Source: Lachnospiraceae bacterium (GTDB taxonomy: Bacteria; Bacillota; Clostridia; Lachnospirales; Lachnospiraceae). From it: 31,921 bases of DNA. The notes beneath the pieces were generated by a model. The model saw nothing but the letters and a program-made list of their open reading frames with translations. It made no database searches and had not been told where the DNA came from. Below are positions 1 to 7,679 of the stretch, in pieces. The stretch lies in the NCBI GenBank assembly GCA_900766925.1, contig CAAFXG010000580.1:1-31921 (forward strand), given 5' to 3'. Every line of letters begins with the position of its first letter. The stretch's first letter is position 1. The translations under genes were made by a program, and so were the position numbers.

Positions 1-134
1 AACTCTAACCATTTCCAACTGACAGTAAATTTACTCCATCTTCACAGAAAGTTCATTTGCTAATATGTAATATCTATTCTATAATATTCACATCAATAAG
101 GAATCAACATTCTCCCACATTGGATGTTTCGTAT

Positions 135-148
135 GGTGAGTTCTCACC
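135..148. promoter_or_regulatory. Palindrome, possible operator, copy 1
   Basis: GGTGAG-TT-CTCACC has perfect 6-bp arms and recurs unchanged at 640-653 and 1042-1055, about 72-73 bp upstream of each -35 box. The half-site TCACC/GGTGA also appears around each transcription start (252-271 here). Binding by a regulator is inference. Confidence 0.5.
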
Positions 149-220
149 GGGTATTCCGATTATTGAAAATGTATCTATGTTTTGCTTTATTTTAGTGATA
201 GCGTAATTGTACTTTGATAA

Positions 221-250
221 TTGAATAGATGCTTTACACTATGATATAAT
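221..250 (+). promoter_or_regulatory. Promoter of small-protein cassette 1
   Basis: TTGAAT (221-226), an 18-base spacer and TATAAT (245-250). Both boxes and the spacer length are kept in all three cassettes, which is strong support for a real housekeeping-type promoter. The expected transcription start is only about 20 bases before the start codon. Confidence 0.75.
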
Positions 251-278
251 ATCACCAACGAAAGGCGGTGAATATAAA

Positions 279-449
279 ATGAGTAGTGAGGTAGATAATA
301 TGGAGCTTGCAACAATTGAAAGATTATTAAAAGAGCGTGACTCTAAAGAGTTTTATATAGAACTTTTAAAATCTGGTAACATTGAAAAAGTCATTGAATT
401 ATTACAGCGTGACGTTGATACAATCAATGAATCAATACAAACAAAGTAA
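279..449 (+). CDS. Small acidic protein, cassette 1 (56 aa)
   Basis: The ATG at 279 follows the Shine-Dalgarno-like GAAAGGCGGTGA (260-271). The product is 56 residues, charged and probably all-helical, with no signal peptide, membrane segment or cysteine. I do not recognise the family. Its C-terminal part (IEKVIELLQ) resembles the helices in the other two cassette proteins (EKIIEIIKYIE and QDILELLDSIA), so the three are probably distant paralogues, although they differ far more than their leaders. A dedicated promoter, a ribosome site and a strong terminator at 472 support a real gene. A partner-binding or regulatory role is possible, but nothing in the sequence shows one. Confidence 0.65.
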   Translation: MSSEVDNMELATIERLLKERDSKEFYIELLKSGNIEKVIELLQRDVDTINESIQTK

Positions 450-471
450 AACCCTAATATACCAGTTATCT

Positions 472-517
472 AAGGTGTAAAGTCTTTATTGAATTATTAA
501 GGATTTTACGCCTTTTT
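472..517 (+). terminator. Terminator of cassette 1
   Basis: The 17-bp stem runs from AAGGTGTAAAGTCTTTA to TAAGGATTTTACGCCTT with three G-U pairs and a 9-base loop, and is followed by a T run. It is a strong intrinsic terminator directly after the small ORF. Confidence 0.85.
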
Positions 518-639
518 AATTGTAAAGGTAAATTTGTAAGTAAATGTAGAATTAATGGGGTGAATGTTTATTTATCTGTTGACAGGGTACGATATAGTAT
601 AATTTTCTGGTAAAAAATTGTTATACAAATATTTCGTAT

Positions 640-653
640 GGTGAGTTCTCACC
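640..653. promoter_or_regulatory. Palindrome, possible operator, copy 2
   Basis: Identical GGTGAG-TT-CTCACC to copies 1 and 3. A second small inverted repeat with the same half-site (TCACC 757-761, GGTGA 772-776) overlaps the transcription start and Shine-Dalgarno region. Confidence 0.5.
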
Positions 654-725
654 GGGTATTCCGATTATTGAAAATATATCGCTGTTTTACTTTATCTAAA
701 TGATAAGGTAATTGTACTTTGATAA

Positions 726-755
726 TTGAATAAAGGCTTTACACTATGATATAAT
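726..755 (+). promoter_or_regulatory. Promoter of small-protein cassette 2
   Basis: TTGAAT (726-731), 18-base spacer, TATAAT (750-755), the same architecture as the other two cassettes. Confidence 0.75.
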
Positions 756-783
756 ATCACCAACGAAAGGCGGTGATCGGAAA

Positions 784-921
784 GTGAGTGATTATATGAC
801 AGGTAAAGAAGTGGTAAACCTTATAACAGCACTTGAAAAAGAGGGTATGAACGCCGAAAAAATTATTGAAATTATTAAATATATTGAGACGGCGGACCCC
901 AAAGACCCAAGTAACAATTAA
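784..921 (+). CDS. Small protein, cassette 2 (45 aa)
   Basis: A GTG start at 784 is chosen because it sits 8 bases after AAAGGCGGTGA and because the N-terminus SD-x(2-3)-MT-[GD]-KE then matches cassette 3. The 45 residues are mostly predicted helix, with EKIIEIIKYIE as the helix shared with the other cassette proteins, and end in a hydrophilic tail (DPKDPSNN). No signal peptide, membrane segment or known domain is visible. An alternative start is the ATG at 796. The function is unknown. Unlike its neighbours it has lost its terminator: only the left arm survives at 952-967. Confidence 0.6.
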   Translation: MSDYMTGKEVVNLITALEKEGMNAEKIIEIIKYIETADPKDPSNN

Positions 922-951
922 ATCATAGTAACTATATAATATTAACCATCT

Positions 952-967
952 AAGGTGTAAAGTCTTT
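952..967 (+). other. Broken terminator, left arm only
   Basis: AAGGTGTAAAGTCTTT is the left arm of the terminator that follows cassettes 1 and 3, but the right arm is gone. The sequence passes directly into the leader of copy 3 at 968. This looks like a deletion joining two cassettes, so transcription from cassette 2 could read into cassette 3. Confidence 0.7.
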
Positions 968-1041
968 GTTTATTTATCTGTTGACAGGGTACGATATAGT
1001 ATAATTTTCTGGTAAAAAATTGTTATACAAATATTTCGTAT

Positions 1042-1055
1042 GGTGAGTTCTCACC
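1042..1055. promoter_or_regulatory. Palindrome, possible operator, copy 3
   Basis: Identical GGTGAG-TT-CTCACC to the other two copies. The half-site recurs at 1159-1163 and 1174-1178. Confidence 0.5.
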
Positions 1056-1127
1056 GGGTATTCCGATTATTAAAAATATATCGTTGTTTTGCTTTATCTA
1101 AATGATAGCATAATTGTACTTTGATAA

Positions 1128-1157
1128 TTGAATAAAGGCTTTACACTATGATATAAT
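1128..1157 (+). promoter_or_regulatory. Promoter of small-protein cassette 3
   Basis: TTGAAT (1128-1133), 18-base spacer, TATAAT (1152-1157). Confidence 0.75.
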
Positions 1158-1184
1158 ATCACCAACGAAAGAAGGTGAGCGGAA

Positions 1185-1346
1185 GTGAGTGATGACATTA
1201 TGACAGATAAAGAACGCACAGACACGCAATTAGCTACTCTTTATGATTTGCGACTTCAAATTTCTAAAAATGATAAAGAAAACTATTCTAAGCAGGATAT
1301 CCTTGAATTATTGGATAGTATAGCATTAGAAAAAAGTAACAAGTAA
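1185..1346 (+). CDS. Small protein, cassette 3 (53 aa)
   Basis: GTG start at 1185 behind GAAAGAAGGTGA, in register with the GTG start of cassette 2; the ATG at 1200 is an alternative. The 53-residue product is hydrophilic and probably helical, with QDILELLDSIA as the helix resembling the other cassette proteins. The beginning (SDDIMTDKE) resembles cassette 2 (SDYMTGKE), then the sequences diverge. It has no secretion signal and no recognised family. A strong terminator follows at 1358. The function is unknown; the arrangement suggests a small family evolving under one conserved regulatory leader. Confidence 0.62.
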   Translation: MSDDIMTDKERTDTQLATLYDLRLQISKNDKENYSKQDILELLDSIALEKSNK

Positions 1347-1357
1347 ACAAATATTAA

Positions 1358-1407
1358 CAAGGTGTAAAGTCTTTATTGAATTATCAAGACCTTACACCTT
1401 GTTTTTG
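1358..1407 (+). terminator. Terminator of cassette 3
   Basis: CAAGGTGTAAAGTCTT pairs with AAGACCTTACACCTTG (16-bp stem, one A-C mismatch) and a T run follows. It is homologous to the terminator at 472-517 and probably separates the cassettes from map. Confidence 0.85.
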
Positions 1408-1426
1408 ATTAGAAGGTATAGGGTAG

Positions 1427-1456
1427 TTGACATGGTCTTCTTGTTATTAATATAAT
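1427..1456 (+). promoter_or_regulatory. Promoter of map
   Basis: TTGACA (1427-1432), 18-base spacer, TATAAT (1451-1456), a near-consensus sigma-A promoter. Transcription would begin near 1463, which excludes an ATG at 1458 as the map start. Confidence 0.8.
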
Positions 1457-1532
1457 TATGTGCTACAATTGGCATTGTGCCGGGGAATCCGGTCTGCATT
1501 TAGTATATTGTAATAGAAAGAAGATTTATATT

Positions 1533-2408
1533 ATGAATAAGAAAATAGGAAGAAACGATCCGTGCTGGTGTGGCAGTGGTAGGAAGTATAAGGTGTGCCA
1601 TGCGGCGTTTGACGATAAAATTGCCAAATTTGCTGCTCAGGGACACAAGGTTCCTTCCCATGATATTATCAAAACACCTGAACAGATAGAGCTTATAAAG
1701 GAGAGCTGTAAGATTAATATTGCGGTACTTGATTACATTGAGAAGAACATCCATGAGGGTATGGCAACCAGTGAGATTGATAAGATAGTATACGAAATGA
1801 CAACCGATATGGGTGGAATACCCGCACCACTTAATTATGAGGGATTTCCGTTTAGCGTATGTACATCCTTAAATGACCAGGTTTGTCATGGCTTTCCTTC
1901 AGATGATGTCATACTTAGGTCGGGTGATATAGTAAATGTTGACTGTTCAACAATACTGAATGGATATTTTTCAGATTCATCAAGAATGTTTTGCATAGGT
2001 GAGATAAGTCCTGAGAAGAGGAAGCTGGTTGATGTAACTAAGGAATGTGTGTATAAGGGTCTTGAAGAGGTTAAGCCGTGGGGCTTTCTTGGTGATATGG
2101 GGCAGGCAGTACATGACCACGCATTTGCAAATGGATACACAATAGTAAGGGAGATTGGCGGACATGGTGTTGGTCTTGAGTTCCACGAGGATCCGTGGGT
2201 TGGATACAATACCAGGCGTGGAACCGATATGCTTATGGTACCCGGAATGATATTTACAATTGAGCCTATGGTTAATATGGGCAAGCCGGACATTTACATA
2301 GATGAGGCAAATGACTGGGAGGTATATACCGAGGACGGACTGCCATCTGCACAGTGGGAGATAATGGTTCTCGTCACTGAGGACGGACACGAGGTACTAT
2401 GTTATTAA
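1533..2408 (+). CDS. map: Methionine aminopeptidase, type I, with SEC-C zinc finger
   Basis: Cytoplasmic metalloprotease that removes the initiator methionine from new proteins. With the ATG at 1533 the product is 291 residues: a SEC-C motif (C11-x-C13-x8-C22-H23) and then the pita-bread catalytic domain. Metal ligands by motif are D137, D148, H211 (GHGVG), E244 (FTIEP) and E276, with the substrate-contact histidine in VCHGFPSD (H119). An in-frame ATG at 1458 was rejected because it lies before the expected transcription start at about 1463. The ribosome site is weak (GAAAGAAG, 1516-1523). SEC-C extensions are known in some bacterial aminopeptidases and may help ribosome binding. It seems to be a single-gene unit with its own promoter and a terminator at 2478. 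Confidence 0.95.
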   Translation: MNKKIGRNDPCWCGSGRKYKVCHAAFDDKIAKFAAQGHKVPSHDIIKTPEQIELIKESCKINIAVLDYIEKNIHEGMATSEIDKIVYEMTTDMGGIPAPLNYEGFPFSVCTSLNDQVCHGFPSDDVILRSGDIVNVDCSTILNGYFSDSSRMFCIGEISPEKRKLVDVTKECVYKGLEEVKPWGFLGDMGQAVHDHAFANGYTIVREIGGHGVGLEFHEDPWVGYNTRRGTDMLMVPGMIFTIEPMVNMGKPDIYIDEANDWEVYTEDGLPSAQWEIMVLVTEDGHEVLCY

Positions 2409-2477
2409 TACAGATGATAAAATGTTGTATCGGTTAATCTAACCATTATACTGTCAATAGATAAGCTGACAACATAT

Positions 2478-2526
2478 AAAATGACGCGAAGAATGTTTAT
2501 AAATATGACATTTTTCGCGTCATTTT
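2478..2526. terminator. Terminator after map
   Basis: AAAATGACGCGAA-GAATGT pairs over 19 bp with ACATTTTTCGCGTCATTTT around a 10-base loop. It has A/T runs on both sides and could work in both directions. Confidence 0.85.
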
Positions 2527-2532
2527 GCAATC

Positions 2533-2560
2533 TTGAAATACTAATAGATGATAATATATG
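2533..2560 (+). promoter_or_regulatory. Possible promoter of the GH3 gene
   Basis: TTGAAA (2533-2538), 16-base spacer, TATATG (2555-2560). The match is weak, but it is the only candidate between the map terminator and the AAGGAGGA ribosome site at 2579-2586. Confidence 0.35.
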
Positions 2561-2593
2561 AGCATATAACAATTTGCGAAGGAGGATATCTTA

Positions 2594-5419
2594 ATGAGCG
2601 AAAGTAGTAAAAAGGTAATTCTTGAATGGGATGAATATATAGATAAGGCAAGGGAGACTGTTGCAGAGGGCTGTGTGCTCCTTAAGAATGATAACAATGT
2701 GCTTCCTCTTTCAGAGGGAACAAGAGTATCCTTGTTTGGAAGGATGCAGAAGCACTACTACAAGAGCGGTGTAGGCTCAGGTGGTATGGTAAATGTAGAT
2801 TCTGTAATTGGAATTCTTGATGGAATTGAGAGGAGCGGAAAGCTAACCTTAAATGGTGAATTGATTAAGATATATACAGAATGGGAAAGAGATAACCTGT
2901 ACGACGAGGGTTGTGGCTGGGGAAATGAGCCATGGTCACAGCCGGAGATGCCGCTTACAGATGAAATAGTAAAGGCTGCGGCAGAGGTTTCAGACGTTGC
3001 AATAGCCATTATTGCAAGAACTGCCGGTGAGGACAGAGATGCCGGCGAAACACCGGGTTCGTATCTGCTTACGGAAATTGAGATGGATATGCTTGCAAGA
3101 ATAAGAAAATTCTTTTCGAAGGTTGTTGTTCTGGTAAATTCCGGTGGCATAATTGATATGGAATTTATTGACAAATGCAGTCCAGATTCTGTACTTATGG
3201 TATGGCAGGGCGGTATGACAGGCGGAGATGGTGTTGCCGATTTGCTTACCGGAGAAAGGACTCCGTCAGGTAAGCTTGTGGATACAATTGCATATAACAT
3301 TAAGGATTATCCGGCATCGACATGTTTTGGAAGCAGGGAGCGTAATTACTATTGTGAGGATGTTTATGTGGGATATAGATATTTTGAGACCTTTGCAAAA
3401 CAGAAGGTCAGATATCCCTTTGGCTTTGGAATGTCATATACAAGCTTTGATGTAAATTTAGTTGACAAGGAATATGATGAGGAAAATATGCAGTATAAGC
3501 TTTCTGTTTCCGTAAGAAATACAGGAAGCACATTCGGTAAAGAGGTTGTACAGATTTATGGTGAAGCACCACAGGGCTTGCTCGGTAAGCCTGCACGTCA
3601 GTTGCTTGCATTTGCAAAAACAAGACTGCTTAAGCCTGATGAAATACAGATTCTTACCTTTAATATTGACGCCGTAGAGCTGGCATCCTTTGATGATAGC
3701 GGCGTTACAGGCAATAAGTGTTGTTTTGTGCTTGAACCGGGGAGCTATAATCTGTATGTTGGTACAGATGTGAGGAGTGCCTTTCTTGCAGCATCATTTG
3801 GTATTGGTGAACTTGCAGTAACAAAGAAGCTTGAGGAAGCCTATGCACCGGTTAGGGCATTTGACAGAATAAAGCCTGTTGCAAAGAAGGAAGACGAGTA
3901 CGGAAATCTCTATGAGGAGACCTACGAGGCTGTACCATTGTCCGAAACTAAGGATCATATCACCAACTCTGAGATTATGAAACCGGTATCTGAAATAAAG
4001 GCTGATGATGTTAAGCAGGGTGATTCTAAATATAAGCTTGATGACGTGATAAACGGAAATGCTACAATTGAACAGTTTGTAGCCCAGCTTACAGACTATG
4101 ATTTGGCCTGTATTGCTTCCGGAGAGGGAATGGGAAGTCCTCTTGTTACCCCGGGAACTGCGGCAGCATTTGCAGGTGTTGCAAAGCGCTTAAGAGAGCT
4201 TAATATTCCTGCCGTATGCTGTGCAGATGGTCCGTCGGGAATAAGAATGGACTGCGGAACCAAGGCCTTCAGTCTGCCTAACGGAACACTTCTTGGATGT
4301 ACATTTAATACCGATTTAGTTGATGAGCTTTATACATTTACAGGCATTGAGCTTGCCGCAAACAGAATAGAGTGCCTTCTTGGACCTGGTATAAACATCC
4401 ACAGGTATCCGTTAAACGGTCGCAACTTTGAGTACTTCTCTGAAGACCCTGTTGTTACAGGAGCTATGGCTGTAGCGCAGCTCCGTGCCTTCAAAAAGAC
4501 AGGAGTTACGGGAGTGCTTAAGCATTTCTGCGGAAATAATCAGGAGCTTGGAAGACGTACGGCTGATACAGTTATTTCCCAGAGAGCGTTAAGAGAAATA
4601 TATCTTAAGGTTTTTGAGATAGCAGTAAAGGATGGAAGTGCTGATGCAATTATGAGTACCTACGGAGTTGTAAATGGTATCAGAACCGCTGAGTGCTACG
4701 ACCTTTGTACAAAAATATTAAGAGATGAGTGGGGCTTTAGTGGTATTGTGATGACTGACTGGTGGGCAAATATAAGTGGGGAGACTTCACCATGTGCGTC
4801 AGATGGTTTTGCACTCATGCTTAAGTCGCAAAACGATTTGTTTATGTGTACAACAGTTGCTGAAGAGAATGATTATCTTGACAGGACTCTTGAAATGCTT
4901 AAGGATGACGAAGAGCTCCGTGCAATTATGCAGAGAAGTGCCGTGAACGTATGCCGCTTTGCAATGAATACTCTTGCAATGCAAAGGCTTATGGGAACTG
5001 CAACAACCTATGAGATAGTGGGACGTAAGGAAGAGGAAAATCAGGATGATGTTTACAATCTTGAATATATTCTTCTGGAGGATGACCTTGAGTATGACCT
5101 TTCCTACAAGCCATCTAAGATGGGAACGAATTATATTATTCCGATAAATGTAACCCGTGCCGGAACATATGAGATTACCGTAACAGGTAACTCATCTATT
5201 GGTGAGCTTGCACAGATACCATGCAGTTTGTTTGTAATGGGTACACCGATTGGAATTTATACATTTAATGGAACTAACGGTAAATCCGTTTCGATAAAAA
5301 GGGAGTGCTTGTGCTTTAATCATAACGCTATCTTCAGGCTTTATGTAGGTGGAAACGGAGTAAATCTGGAGAAAATTGTTTTCCGCTTTAAGAGTGAGGA
5401 AATGAATATGGATATTTAG
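2594..5419 (+). CDS. GH3 beta-glucosidase with reversed domain order
   Basis: Family 3 glycoside hydrolase of 941 residues, probably a cytoplasmic beta-glucosidase acting on cellobiose or short cellodextrins; no signal peptide. The usual order is swapped: the alpha/beta sandwich domain comes first (about 15-260, with GEDRDAGE around E146, where the acid/base usually lies), then an Fn3-like domain (about 290-390), then the barrel domain (about 500-800) with the substrate-binding K643-H644 (LKHFCGNNQE) and the nucleophile motif VMTDWW (D722). A C-terminal beta-sandwich (about 845-935) resembles a carbohydrate-binding module. This permuted layout is known from Butyrivibrio and Ruminococcus enzymes. 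The ATG at 2594 follows AAGGAGGA. The substrate cannot be settled by reading; beta-xylosidase activity is possible. Confidence 0.9.
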   Translation: MSESSKKVILEWDEYIDKARETVAEGCVLLKNDNNVLPLSEGTRVSLFGRMQKHYYKSGVGSGGMVNVDSVIGILDGIERSGKLTLNGELIKIYTEWERDNLYDEGCGWGNEPWSQPEMPLTDEIVKAAAEVSDVAIAIIARTAGEDRDAGETPGSYLLTEIEMDMLARIRKFFSKVVVLVNSGGIIDMEFIDKCSPDSVLMVWQGGMTGGDGVADLLTGERTPSGKLVDTIAYNIKDYPASTCFGSRERNYYCEDVYVGYRYFETFAKQKVRYPFGFGMSYTSFDVNLVDKEYDEENMQYKLSVSVRNTGSTFGKEVVQIYGEAPQGLLGKPARQLLAFAKTRLLKPDEIQILTFNIDAVELASFDDSGVTGNKCCFVLEPGSYNLYVGTDVRSAFLAASFGIGELAVTKKLEEAYAPVRAFDRIKPVAKKEDEYGNLYEETYEAVPLSETKDHITNSEIMKPVSEIKADDVKQGDSKYKLDDVINGNATIEQFVAQLTDYDLACIASGEGMGSPLVTPGTAAAFAGVAKRLRELNIPAVCCADGPSGIRMDCGTKAFSLPNGTLLGCTFNTDLVDELYTFTGIELAANRIECLLGPGINIHRYPLNGRNFEYFSEDPVVTGAMAVAQLRAFKKTGVTGVLKHFCGNNQELGRRTADTVISQRALREIYLKVFEIAVKDGSADAIMSTYGVVNGIRTAECYDLCTKILRDEWGFSGIVMTDWWANISGETSPCASDGFALMLKSQNDLFMCTTVAEENDYLDRTLEMLKDDEELRAIMQRSAVNVCRFAMNTLAMQRLMGTATTYEIVGRKEEENQDDVYNLEYILLEDDLEYDLSYKPSKMGTNYIIPINVTRAGTYEITVTGNSSIGELAQIPCSLFVMGTPIGIYTFNGTNGKSVSIKRECLCFNHNAIFRLYVGGNGVNLEKIVFRFKSEEMNMDI

Positions 5420-5494
5420 TTTTTCTATATTAATCATCATAAAAATCATGTAATGTGCGTAAGCTTTAGTAATTAATCTTGTGCAGGTGATAGC

Positions 5495-5923
5495 ATGAAT
5501 ACAAATAGAAGGGTAATAGCAGCGTTAAGTATAATGCTGCTATTTTCTTTGTCAGGATGTGGAATAAAAGGAGATGACAGCAATAAGAAGGATATTGCTT
5601 TTTTTGTGTGTGATGACACAAAGCTTCCAAATGAACTTCTGGAAATTATAAACGAAAAGAAAATGAAGCCTTTCAGGCTTACCTATGCCCTCGGAGACAG
5701 TCTGTATATTGCAATTGGATATGGTGAGCACGATAAAAAAAATCTTAATATTGTAGTCAGGGATTTATATATGACAGAAAGCGGGATATATGTTAATACC
5801 GAGCTGCTTACCAATCAGGCAACAGCTACTGATTCGTCAAAAACCGGAGAGGCGTCCCTATATCCTTATATTGTGTTGAAGATTGATAAAATTGATTTGC
5901 CGGTCATTTTTGAGGTTAAATAA
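5495..5923 (+). CDS. Small lipoprotein, possibly PrcB-like
   Basis: The N-terminus is a short basic stretch, a hydrophobic run and a lipobox LSGC, so this should be a membrane-anchored lipoprotein of 142 residues. The mature part is beta-rich and ends in YPYIVLKIDKIDLPVIF, which resembles the end of PrcB-type domains (family named from a spirochaete protease-complex subunit). That match is by eye only. The ATG at 5495 has a modest ribosome site (GGTGATAG). It lies between the GH3 gene and the sipL-like gene with no clear terminator on either side. The function is unknown. Confidence 0.7.
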   Translation: MNTNRRVIAALSIMLLFSLSGCGIKGDDSNKKDIAFFVCDDTKLPNELLEIINEKKMKPFRLTYALGDSLYIAIGYGEHDKKNLNIVVRDLYMTESGIYVNTELLTNQATATDSSKTGEASLYPYIVLKIDKIDLPVIFEVK

Positions 5924-6002
5924 AATATAATTATCATAAATTGTGGATAGGGGGAATAGAATTAAAATATAGGCGCAACTATTTAGAATAGGTGGAGGTT
6001 GT

Positions 6003-7553
6003 ATGGAATTTAATAGAAAGGATATACATACGAGTGTACTTTGTGCGTCAAGGTATTCTCAGCTTACCATAGATGATGATTTCAATATTCCTGACACAAA
6101 GGGGGATATTGATAAGATTATTGCCAAGAGCGGATACGTTGTGCTTGAGGAGATATCCACCGAAGAGGGTCGTGTAAATGTCACAGGAATGGTGTATTTT
6201 AAGGCGTTGTATAAGACAACGGGTGATAAGGCGGAATTGGAGGTATACGAGAGTGAAATACCATTTGAGGACCACGTAAATGTGGACGGAATAAACAGGT
6301 CGAATCAGGCGGATTGTCAGTGCCGCTTAGAGGATTTGACGGTAACTATGATTAATTCAAGAAAGCTTGAAGTGAGAGGACTAATCGGAAATGCAGTAAG
6401 TGTATATGAAAATGTTTCGACGAATGCGGCAACTGACCTCGAAAACGGACAGGGTATTGAATGTCAGTACAGGGATGCTGTAATAACAGAGACAAGGATT
6501 TCCAAACATGATTTATTTAAAATCAAGGAGGAAATAGAGATTCCTCAGAATAAGCCGAATATAAGTGAAATCATGTGGTCGGAAATATCTCTTAGAAACA
6601 TGGAGTGTAAGGCCCAGGACGATAAAATTAACGTTCGGGGTGAGGTTGAAATATTTATTATTTACAGGGGACAGGAGGAGCATTTACCGATTCAGTATTT
6701 GTTCTCGGTGAGAGCAATATCCAAGGAGGTTGAATGTATAGGTGCCGAGGAGGGAATGATTTTAGAGGCGGAGCTTTCGCTTGGAAAGGGAGATGTTTCT
6801 GTCAGACCGGACACAGATGGCGAGGAAAGAGTAATAGCCGTTGACTATGGTGTTGACATGAATATTAAGCTGTATGAGGATATGGATGTCCGCCTGCTGT
6901 CCGATTTATATTCTCCGCAGGTGGAAATTACACCTAAACGGGAGGGCTTTTATTACGAGAATTTGTTAATGCGCAACCTTGCCAAAACCAAAATCACCCA
7001 CAGAAAACGAATTGTTGATGAGCAGGCAAAGCTACTGCAGATATGTCATGTTTACGGCTGTGTTGAAGTAGATGATGTTACCATACATGAAAATCATGTA
7101 GATACCTCGGGTGTAGTAAAGGCAAGCGTTTTATATGTGTCCGCGGATGATGAGCCTATGAGCTGCATGGAGGTTGATATTCCGTTTGAGTATACTGTTG
7201 ATACAGTAACCTTATCACCTGATGCATCTGTGCGAATCGTTCCAAGCCTTGACCAGCTTTCCGCAAATCTGCTCAACAGTGAGGAGGTTGAGATTAAGGC
7301 GCAGGTCAACCTTGGAATATCAATTTTTACACGGACAGATACATCCGTAATAGTTGATATGACGGTAGAGCCGATTGATTATAAAAAGAAGGCTGCAATG
7401 CCCGGAATCGTTGGATATGTTGTTGCACCGGGTGACACAATCTGGTCGATTGCAAGGAAATATTATGCTACCACTGAGTCAATAAGGGAAATAAATCATC
7501 TTGACAATGATTATATTAAGGAGGGCGACCGCCTGCTGATTGTAAAATCATAA
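6003..7553 (+). CDS. sipL: SipL-like spore coat morphogenetic protein (DUF3794 + LysM)
   Basis: Protein of 516 residues with DUF3794 (SPOCS-type) beta-rich segments repeating over about residues 30-440 and a C-terminal LysM domain (about 470-515, YVVAPGDTIWSIARKYY). In Clostridioides difficile, SipL has this architecture and length; it binds SpoIVA through its LysM domain and is needed for coat assembly around the forespore. There is no signal peptide, as expected for a mother-cell protein. The ATG at 6003 follows GGTGGAGG. A terminator at 7562 closes the unit. I did not find a convincing sigma-E or sigma-K promoter. A general DUF3794-LysM protein without a coat role is the alternative. Confidence 0.8.
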   Translation: MEFNRKDIHTSVLCASRYSQLTIDDDFNIPDTKGDIDKIIAKSGYVVLEEISTEEGRVNVTGMVYFKALYKTTGDKAELEVYESEIPFEDHVNVDGINRSNQADCQCRLEDLTVTMINSRKLEVRGLIGNAVSVYENVSTNAATDLENGQGIECQYRDAVITETRISKHDLFKIKEEIEIPQNKPNISEIMWSEISLRNMECKAQDDKINVRGEVEIFIIYRGQEEHLPIQYLFSVRAISKEVECIGAEEGMILEAELSLGKGDVSVRPDTDGEERVIAVDYGVDMNIKLYEDMDVRLLSDLYSPQVEITPKREGFYYENLLMRNLAKTKITHRKRIVDEQAKLLQICHVYGCVEVDDVTIHENHVDTSGVVKASVLYVSADDEPMSCMEVDIPFEYTVDTVTLSPDASVRIVPSLDQLSANLLNSEEVEIKAQVNLGISIFTRTDTSVIVDMTVEPIDYKKKAAMPGIVGYVVAPGDTIWSIARKYYATTESIREINHLDNDYIKEGDRLLIVKS

Positions 7554-7561
7554 ATAAAAAA

Positions 7562-7609
7562 CTCCTCTGCTTTGGGTGACACCGCCACACAATTCAGGGG
7601 AGATTTTTA
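7562..7609 (+). terminator. Terminator after the sipL-like gene
   Basis: CTCCTCTG pairs with CAGGGGAG (8 bp, one G-U) across a long loop and is followed by ATTTTTATT. Confidence 0.65.
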
Positions 7610-7679
7610 TTGAATATGTACTTTCAATTTATATATCGGAATCTAATTTATATAATTAACCCTTGATTAAAAAAAGCTT

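Larger units (their letters stand above)
127..270 (+). repeat. Small-protein cassette leader, copy 1
   Basis: This is the first of three near-identical leaders (also at 566-789 and 968-1191). Order: palindrome GGTGAGTTCTCACC, an AT-rich block of about 70 bp, promoter TTGAAT-N18-TATAAT, then a Shine-Dalgarno-like GAAAGGCGGTGA just before the small ORF at 279. Copy 1 lacks the extra upstream block of copies 2 and 3 that starts with GTTTATTTATCTG. The 126 bases before it are AT-rich and hold nothing I recognise. Confidence 0.85.
566..789 (+). repeat. Small-protein cassette leader, copy 2
   Basis: This matches 968-1191 almost base for base (a one-base indel before the GTG start and a handful of substitutions). 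It starts with GTTTATTTATCTG and includes TTGACA (579-584) and TATAAT (598-603) only 13 bases apart, too close for a normal sigma-A promoter, then the palindrome at 640-653 and the cassette promoter at 726-755. Confidence 0.85.
968..1191 (+). repeat. Small-protein cassette leader, copy 3
   Basis: Near-identical to 566-789, with the same palindrome (1042-1055), promoter (1128-1157) and Shine-Dalgarno block. It directly abuts the broken terminator of cassette 2. Confidence 0.85.

Noticed and set aside
579..603. TTGACA and TATAAT in the block shared by copies 2 and 3 as an extra promoter
   Set aside because: The spacer is only 13 bases, too short for sigma-A. The boxes may be relics; I did not list them as a promoter.
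127..1200. CRISPR array at the left end
   Set aside because: Only three repeats, each over 140 bp, with promoters and ORFs between them; spacing and length do not fit CRISPR.
1458..1532. Longer map start at ATG 1458
   Set aside because: It lies 2 bases after the -10 box and before the expected transcription start, and the added residues are not map-like; the ATG at 1533 begins just before the SEC-C motif.
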